Positions 56,812 through 64,000 of a stretch of DNA of 64,000 bases are shown in pieces. Source of the stretch: Trametes villosa (Eukaryota > Basidiomycota > Agaricomycetes > Polyporales > Polyporaceae); NCBI GenBank assembly GCA_002964805.2, contig PUDQ02000020.1:682001-746000 (forward strand). Direction: 5' to 3'. The position numbers and the translations under genes were made by a program. The notes beneath the pieces are model-generated. The model had not been told where the DNA came from, made no database searches, and saw only the letters and a program-made list of their open reading frames with translations. Position 1 is the first letter of the stretch. The number at the start of each line of letters is the position of its first letter.

Positions 56812-59800
56812 GTGACACCCCTCCGCGGTGCAGCGGCAGCGTCCAGCGATCCGCGTTATGCGACTCCTTCGTATCACCTTCTGCGCCCACGGGCACCCGA
56901 CGTCACGCCCTCCTCATGGCGTTATCCAATCCGACATTCTTCGACTACTTCTGGCCCCCTGCGCTCTGGGACCACGTATCCAGTAGCGTCGGTCACATCG
57001 GACGCCCTGGTCGAGGATGTGGGACAAGGCGAGGAGGAAGGCTCAGTCTCTCCTGACAGTGCGGACCGCACATTCCGAGAGGAGCCGCATCACTCTTCAA
57101 TGTCGCAGCTTCGTATCTTCCTTGACTCGGAGACCCTTCATGACGACTCGCGACGCTACACTGCTCGACAAATTCGACACCGCTATCTTCTATGGAAGCG
57201 TGAGAGGTTCCTGGAGGACCTTGGATCCTACTACTTGAGCTCTATCGTATGCTTGCTTGGGTCCTTGTCTATATCCTCGCCTGGTGTACCCCCCAGCGCG
57301 CCGTATGCACAGCGCCGTGTGTTGGACATGCCAGAGCCGAGCTTTGAACCTCATTGGGACATGGTCATCAGCATATGCAAGGATAAACAGCGATTGCGGT
57401 ATCCCCTGCTACCTTCCGACCACTACTGGCTCATGCGTGCCCGCATTGCCAAGTTTCAGGAATGCGCGGAGCCAGGTAAGAACTTGTAACATCTCGGTTG
57501 TGCAATTCATTGACGGTACTCAGACAGGACGTTGTCGGAACGGCTGCTCTCTGCCGCGGGACGGTGTTATGAAGTGGTTCTCGATTCATCTCCCCACCCC
57601 GAGCTGCATCTACCCTACCTTCAGGCTCTCCTGTCCAAGCCATCTGAGGAGCGCATGCAAGAGTTCGCCGTGCATGCAGCAGCCATCTTTGCGCGGTTCG
57701 ATTGGATCCACCCCTCTATCCGCCGTTTCTTCTTCCACTCGGTCGTCAGCCACACCAGGGTGACAGCTGCTTCCAAGCAAGAGATTCTATTGGCCCTCTC
57801 GAAGCGCGTCGCAAGCGACAAGTCGCCCGTGGTGGTGACTCCGGACAACCCCTACAGCCCACCGACTCTCGCTATCCAGGACGCTCGCGGCCTAGTCGTC
57901 ATCCTTGAACATGCAATATTCGGAAATATCGCCCCCACAGGATCCCCCTCCGACTCCCCGGACAGTGTTCTTCTCCAGTGGGCTCGCGTAGTCGTGCGGC
58001 GGGTGTTCACAGTCACGGAGGAGGGCCACAGCCAGGACCATACGGACGACACGCGCTGGAACTGCTTGATCTTGCTCGCACTGGTACGGACGCGCACGGC
58101 CGAATGGAGCGGCGACAGCGCGGGGGCGTCCAGCAATCCCCTGCGCCGGGCGGCGGTCATGGAATGGCAAACCGTTTGCATCTTGGCGGCGGTGGAGAAT
58201 CTACTCTATACCGGCGGGTCCTCCGCGGACAACTCACTGCCTCTCGATGTTATACAGGGATTCTGCGGCGTTCTGCGCAAGCTGTGGGGCGACTGGACGG
58301 CGATTCCCCCTGCGTCCGCCCCTCCTCGCCCTCCCTACGTCTCTCGTCTCATCTGCGCGTCGTTCCTCAAGCTCGCCGGCCGCCTCGAGGATAAAGTCCT
58401 CCTCGACTCTTGCCGCGAATACTGTGCAACCGCCAAGCTCTGGTTCTTCCACGAGGACAAGCCTGAGACGGCCGCAGGGCTGCGGAAGTTGGCAACGGAA
58501 CAACTGTACGCCGCACTCAAGTGCGGGACGTTCTTCGAGCGCGCGCTGGTCGACCTCGTCGTCTGCACCACCGACATGTGCATCCTCACCTCCGCCGTTG
58601 ACACCGCCGTCTCAAGATACGCGCTCGTCGATCCGGAGCACGCGCAGGAGCTCATCGCGTGGGCGCGGAACCGCGGTATCGCCCCGTCTGGGAAGGCCGT
58701 CATGCGCGTCGGGGTCGCCCTGGCCAGAAGTGGCACGAGCAGCTACTCGGACCGCTACCTCAATCACCCGTCCCTCTCTGCGGAGCAACGCGCACTTGTC
58801 GTGATGGCGTACCTACACGCCTTCGTCGCACATGGACGTCGGTTCATGGAGCCCCGAACGGCTGCGGACGTCTGCTCCACTGCCGTCGCCCTCTCTACTC
58901 GGGTGGTCGAGCCGGGGCCGCTCCTGGGTATCATGCAGTCTGCCCTTCTCGTGCTAATCCGGGAAGGCTACGCCGCGAGGGCTGTCGCTCTCGTCACAGA
59001 TCTAGCAGCCAACCGTCCCTCTGGTGTCTCGAAGGCGACCTTCTCCGACCTACTCTCAGCGCTCCTGCGCCACAGACAGTTCAAGCTGGCTCGTCGCGTG
59101 CTAGGCCGTTGTGCGTCACTATTTCCCGACAAGGCGTCGGAATGGCAGACTGTAGTCGCCCTGCAGTCCGCGAGGGGTGGTGCCCACAGGCTAGCAGCGT
59201 CGAGCAGGATTCCTCAACCCCTCCGCTCGGCGGCCCTATCCTCATCTCGTGCTCGGCGTTTGGGAAGGCTCGCGACGACCTCAACACTCCGCCTACCCGC
59301 CTTCTACGGTACCACCGCCGACCCTGCGCTCGCCCTACACGCCCTGCAAGCACTCGTCCGTGTCGGGCGGCTGCACGCTGCGAAGAAGCTCTACGAACGC
59401 GTCGTTCAGCAAGAGAGTCTGGAGGTGCGAACCATCTCTGGCAACATGATCCTCGATGGCGTGACAAGTCGCACCTCCCGCGGACAGCGGATCCGTGCTA
59501 TGGCGTACACGTACCGGACGCTCTCGGAGAAGTACGCGTTTGTCCCGGACCGGGTCACGGTCAACGTCCTGTTCAAGGCGCTACTGTCCGATAAGGACCT
59601 GGATGCAGCGAGGGCGAGGGCACTCTTTGGAACCGTCGTCCGGATGGGCTTTCCGATCGGCGCCCGGCGTGGCCAAGCTGCAGAGGACAACACCGCGGCT
59701 CCTCCGTCGTCCCCCAGAACCAGGGCATCTCCCCCACTCTTCGTAGGAGACGTCGAGGTCCCGCGACTGACGTCCCCGATCATGTATATGCGACACGCTC

Positions 59801-59958
59801 GGCCGCTGTACAAGACGTTCATCAAGGCGTTCTATGGGCTCGGGGACGTCGACGCGGCACGGAAGGTTGTCAACATTCTGAATACTCTGGAGGCGGAGAA
59901 CGCGCAGCGGGTGGTGGAGGGGAAGGACTGGGTCGTTGGCGGTGGGGAGCGTGGGTGA
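56812..59958 (+). CDS. Large PPR-like helical-repeat protein, probably mitochondrial
   Basis: Exons 56812-57475 and 57524-59958 join in phase (GAC-Arg-Thr) to about 1,030 residues. The N-terminus from ATG 56812 is rich in Arg, Ser, Thr and Pro with few acids, resembling a mitochondrial presequence. Frames overlap here, so the true start (other candidates near 56926 or 57100) is uncertain. The body is alpha-helical with degenerate 33-37-residue repeats. The clearest are ISGNMILDGV...RAMAYTYRTLSEKYAFVPD, VTVNVLFKALLSDKDLDAARALF-type and KTFIKAFYGLGDVDAARKVVNIL, which have the PPR helix-turn-helix pattern. PPR proteins bind organelle RNA; in fungi they act on mitochondrial transcripts. The specific target and orthologue are unknown. 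Confidence 0.72.
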
Positions 59959-60096
59959 GTGGGCCCTGGGGCAGGGCATCCGATGTGTATATTCTACAGC
60001 GGTATCATTATATGCACTGGTACATGGCTATCCCGTGAATCTCGTCCACTCGCATGTCATTGTCGGTAAACGCCTCCGAAGGAGAGGTTGCGGCAT

Positions 60097-61580
60097 TCAA
60101 CCCATCTCCGAGAAACGAGCGACAATCAGGGAGGTGTCCCGTGTGAGGAATTTGTCGCGCCCCTCCGCACGGGCAGAATGCACCACCCACCGCAATCTGC
60201 CCTTGTCCGCACCACCCAGCAGGTTGCCCAGGACGTTGTACGCCCTGTTCTTCTCTGCGCCGCTCCATCTGGGATCCACCTTGTGCCCCAAGATCGCCTC
60301 GGCCTCGGGGTTAGCGGTGTCCGCCAGTAGGGCGGGGATAACGTCCAGTGCATCGACACTCCTGAACTTCCCTGGGACGAAGTATGGGGGGTTACGGACA
60401 AGGTGGTCTATCCCTTCGGTGAAGAGTAGCAGAATGGGGTCCTTGTGCCAGATGGGCTTGAGGTCGACGAAGTGGACCTCTGGCTCGGCGGTGAGGTAGG
60501 AGGGCGTCCTGATCTTGCCGACCAGGTCGCTGAGCTGGACTGGTGAGCTGAGGGGCACGTAGCGGAATAGGCGCTCCAGGTATGCCGCATCCATTTTCAG
60601 AGGAGTATGGCCAATAACTGTGAACAGAGTCTTGTGAGCACTGTGTTTGTGCCCCACCGTGATATTGGTAAAATGCTGGTCTTACCGCGTGTAAGGGGGT
60701 TCCAGCGGAGGAGCGGGTGCTTTTCGTCTATGGTGACGCCCTCTGGTAGGGGGCGTGCCTCGAGCACCCGCTGGTACTCCTTCGGGTCATTGAAGGTATG
60801 TCTTGTGCAGAGTCGTTCCGCGCGTCGTTTCCCTATATCATCCACTGTTGATAGGGCTGCTTCTGTGTCAGGGATCTCCTTGGAAAGGCTGTTCAAGCGG
60901 CTCACCGATTGTGCTGTTTCCCACCCCAGCGACCCACATGAAGCGATCCGAGTCGTCAATGGCAACGAGGGCCATTGCCAGCGTGCTGCCTTGCGAGGCC
61001 CGCGCCACCATGCTCGAATGCTCGCGCGCGAACTTCAACGCGCTCGCTTCATCCTTTATCTCCTTTGGATTCGGACACGCCTTCTGGATGTCGTTCCGTA
61101 GCGACTCATCGAGCTTGACGATTTGCCGCTTTAGCATGGATATGATGTGCGGCGACGTCTCCTGGCAATTCACGCGATCTAGGAGACCGCCACAGTGCTT
61201 CCATATCGCCTTTTCTAGCGCAGGGCGCAGGCGGCCGGGCAAAGATTTGTATACGTAGCGTGCGGTTTCCGCTCCGCCGTACCCTGTAGGTTGCGGGTGC
61301 ACCGAGGCGCGGAAGTTGTGAGTCTGTGGAAATGCGCCACGGGGTAACGGTTTGCTCACGTACCGTCGCAGGCAACCATGAGGATCCAGCGCTGGCCCAT
61401 GATGTCCCAGGTGTCATCTACCAGTAGACGATCGAAGGTGTGTTTATGCTTTTGCCCTTTCTTGACATTGAGCCGGTACATCGCCCAGTCAACCCCTGGC
61501 ACGGGACAGCTGTGTCGCAGTGCTCCATTGAAGGTGTCGAGAAGCTCCTTGCGAGCTGGGTCTATGCGGTCCTCAGCCAT
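60097..61580 (-). CDS. PP2C-like protein, copy H: candidate pseudophosphatase
   Basis: Four exons (61580-61364, 61283-60906, 60856-60686, 60617-60097) with canonical splice sites at the same three family positions give 428 residues without any break. The PP2C landmarks are recognisable but the chemistry is altered. NxDR reads TFDR, DGHGG reads DGYGG, GVGDST reads GVGNST, AIGDFPLK reads VIGHTPLK, FSDGVD reads FTEGID, and IDDTTLVV reads TRDTSLIV. So the Asp residues of the SDG and DD motifs that hold the catalytic metals in PP2C are replaced. It probably has no phosphatase activity but may bind targets or partners. It lies 20 kb from the main array between unrelated genes. Family membership is sure; loss of activity is inferred. 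Confidence 0.8.
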
Positions 61581-62093
61581 AGTGAACTTTGAAGGACGAG
61601 TCGAGCCGGTCGGGGTACGTAAGGGCTTTCCGTTCTGTTGATCAGCGGGGTTGGACCGGATCATCTGGAGCAGGGGCGTGGAAAGAACGGGAGGGATCAG
61701 CGGAGAGAATGCGTCGGAGTTGGTTTACCTCATTCGATTTCACAGGCTGTTCCAGTGGATGCATACCAGAAGAAGCGGCATGTATGCCAGCGCGCAAGCA
61801 TCAGTACGTCGACATAATCTAGAGCGAGCCACAACATCGATGGCCTCTGTGACTCTGACAGCTGGAGCCCACAATCCCAAACAACGGACAACACCTGCCA
61901 GTGGGCCCTCTGGTTCACGTCCCCGGCGATTGCGCCCATCGGTATTTCAGTAGCGTAACTGTGCCCGTCACCAAACGACTAAAATATGGATACAACATCC
62001 TGGAGTACATCATGAGCCACATAGAGTCCAATGCGAGAGATCATGAGCCAACATGAAGGATAACTTAACGCGAACCGCTGTGGCGACACCCGC
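61581..62093. other. Intergenic, no gene seen
   Basis: About 510 bases with the presumed promoter of copy H and the 3' UTR of the next gene. Confidence 0.5.
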
Positions 62094-64000
62094 TTAGTCC
62101 TCGAAGAAGCCCATCTCCGCGTCCTTCTTCGCCCTCCTCAGCGCCGCCCGCTCCGCCTCGCCCATCGCATACCACCCCTCTACGCTATCCTCGAGCTCCA
62201 TCTCCCACTTCTCCTCGAGCTCCAGCATCTTCTTGCTCTTCTTCGGCGGGGGCGGGCGCGGCGGCGCAGGCGGGGGCGTCCGCCGGTGCGGGTGCAGCGG
62301 TGCAATGCGGCGCAGCGCGGCCTTGGAGCCCTTCGCGAGCGGCGAGTAGGCCGGGCGTGCAGAGGCGGGGAAGGGCGAGCCCGGCTGCGCGGACGCGCGC
62401 CGGATGAGCTCGGACATGGGCGTGTGCTTTGCGGACTTGGCGCCGATGGTGTAGGAGCGGTTCGTGTGCGAGAGTTGGCCCCGCGCGGAGGGGGTGGGGG
62501 TAGCGAATGGTTTGTGCAGGGCGCCGGAGGAAACGGGCGGTACGGGAGCGTCGTTTTCCTGCACAGGCGATGTTGAGGCTTGTCGCGTGAACGAGAGGTA
62601 TGAGGACAACATACCTTGGTTCCCTGGTCTGGGCTCTGTTGTCCGCCGGAGGACTTCCGCCCACTCTTCTTCGCCAGCGGAGCTACGGGCGAGTCGATAT
62701 CCGCGGTGATACTATTCGTAGAGATGTCCGCGGCGTTCGCGTCTTCTCCGTCTTCCTCATCCGAGAGAACGACGGCTCGTTGCTTTCCCTTCGCCCCACC
62801 TTTCTTCGAGGATACATCCGAGCTAGGCCGGGTGGGTTCTACGGCAGACTTTGGAGGAGAGACGTTCGAGCTCGTCGTTGGAGCCTCAGAAGAGGCAGCT
62901 CCTGATCGCGTCGATGTCGACGCGGGAATGGGAGGGGGCGCCATCGCCTCGTTGGGCTCTTCATCCGAGTCTTCGATGATCTCCTTGCTCTTCGGCGGCT
63001 TCTCCTTCTCCTTAGCCTTCGCGCGGCTCTTCCTCTCCTTCGGCTCGCTCTTCTTCGCGGCCTTCTTGCCTTTGGCCTTCCCCTTGCCACTCGACGCGCC
63101 CCAGTCGTCATCGTCGTCGTCCCCACCGCCGCCGCCACCGAAATCGTCATCGTCGTTCACGCGAGCCTTCTTCCTGCTCTTGGACGGTTTCGGCAGCGGG
63201 TCGCCACCCCAGTCCTCGTCCTCGTCCGCTACAGGCTCTTTGCGCTTCTTGCGCGGCGCGGGCTTTGGTTTCACTGGGGGCTGTGTTTCCGGTACGATGC
63301 TTGGGGAGGGCGCCGGCGGTGGCGGCGCGAGCACCTCCTTGGCCACGGGCTTGCTCTTCGCTGGTGGCTTGCTCGCACCCGAGCCCGAGCCTAGAACGTC
63401 TTCATCGGAGTCAAAGCCGGGTAGGGCCGGTATGCTGGGCCGTTTCCTCTTCCGCGGCATGGGTGGTGGAGGGGACGACAGCGGGGACAAGTCGCGCTCA
63501 AGCCCCGCAGCGCCGAGCTCCTGCGAAGTTTGCGGGTGCGTGCGCGCCGAGGACGACGTCGCGGTAGAAGGTGGCGGATCCGATGGTGGAAGCTGAGAGC
63601 TATGTAAGCCTGGAATGTGGACCGGGGCGGGGAAGTCGGAGGTCGGTACCGGGATGGTGTTAACGTCCGACTCGAACCCTGGGTCTGGGATGTGTGTGGT
63701 CTTCGTGCGCTTGGAAGGCGGGGGTATGACGACCATCGCCTTGCCCTTGCTGCCACTTCCGCTACCAGTATCCTTCTCCGAGGAGGGCCCGGCGGTAGCC
63801 TTCTTCGCCTTGGCCTTTGGTTTAGGTTTCGGCTTGGGCGGGGGAAGCATCCCAAGCTCGTCCTCGGACGAGAGCGAGATCACATCGTCGGCCGGGATGA
63901 GATCCGCCATCGTAATGGATGCCTTCGTCTGGGTGCGCGCACGAGAGCGTAGTTTCGCGCGTTCTGCGATGTCACCCGAGTAGAGCAAGTCCTTGTCGAT
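62094..64000 (-). CDS. Disordered, charged nuclear-type protein (5' partial)
   Basis: Minus-strand gene whose start lies beyond the right edge; at least two exons, the last joining ENDAPVPPVSS to the preceding exon near 62560-62660. Stop at 62094-62096. Visible features: ADLIPADDVISLSSEDELG (acidic, SIM-like VISLSS), many PKPKPK and KAKAKK basic runs, SP-rich stretches, DDDDFGGGGGG and DDDDDDWG acidic/Gly patches, further Lys-rich blocks, and a C-terminal helix EEKWEMELEDSVEGWY ending KKDAEMGFFED. Composition indicates a mostly disordered nuclear or chromatin protein. I do not recognise the family, and the missing N-terminal part may carry the defining domain. Confidence 0.65.

Overview
The window is nuclear DNA of a filamentous basidiomycete, most likely an Agaricomycete of the polypore type. 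Protein-coding genes are GC-rich and broken by many 45-120 bp GT-AG introns. The gene set is fungal: CYP51/ERG11, trehalose-6-phosphate synthase, Bsd2, Vma9, a Dss1/CYT-4 mitochondrial RNase, Agaricomycete-type F-box proteins and a Max-like bHLH factor. I saw no rRNA, tRNA, CRISPR array or intact transposon. I count about 27 credible intact or near-intact genes and three clearly decayed loci.

Left part (1-16.3 kb): the 3' portion of a KE4-type ZIP zinc transporter, a small Nudix hydrolase, a secreted histidine acid phosphatase/phytase and an alpha/beta hydrolase. A segmental duplication follows: [alpha/beta hydrolase + F-box protein] occurs twice in tandem, but the second hydrolase has shrunk to a roughly 30-codon stub that keeps the promoter and start. 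Next come a Mlx-like bHLH factor and replication factor C subunit 5.

Middle part (16.7-40 kb): the most unusual feature. At least seven paralogous PP2C-like (PPM) phosphatase loci lie on both strands, in two sub-arrays (16.7-22.5 kb and 32.4-39.9 kb). They are separated by a Ser/Pro-rich unknown protein, Bsd2 and TPS1. All full-length copies share three phase-1 introns at identical sites. Three copies have exactly the same exon lengths (190/369/171/515 nt), so the family spread by DNA-level duplication. Four copies look intact, one has a mutated splice donor, one has frameshifts and one is an internally deleted relic. An eighth, divergent member at 60.1-61.6 kb has a clean gene structure but has lost most catalytic metal-binding residues, making it a candidate pseudophosphatase.

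Right part (40-64 kb): mostly compact housekeeping genes, often divergently paired. They are an Rsm1/NIPA-like C3HC zinc-finger protein, an STK16/Env7 kinase, a charged nucleolar-type protein with a C2H2 finger, mitochondrial RNase Dss1, ERG11, V-ATPase subunit e, a HEN1 small-RNA methyltransferase with a Trp-rich acidic tail, ribosomal protein P0 and a large PPR-like protein. The window ends in a disordered nuclear-type protein that runs off the right edge.

Functional threads include membrane and metal homeostasis (ZIP, Bsd2, Vma9), mitochondrial RNA metabolism (Dss1, PPR-like protein), and regulatory families in local birth-and-death evolution (PP2C-like, F-box). Intron-exon structures were deduced by eye from splice signals, reading-frame continuity and family motifs; no database search was run.
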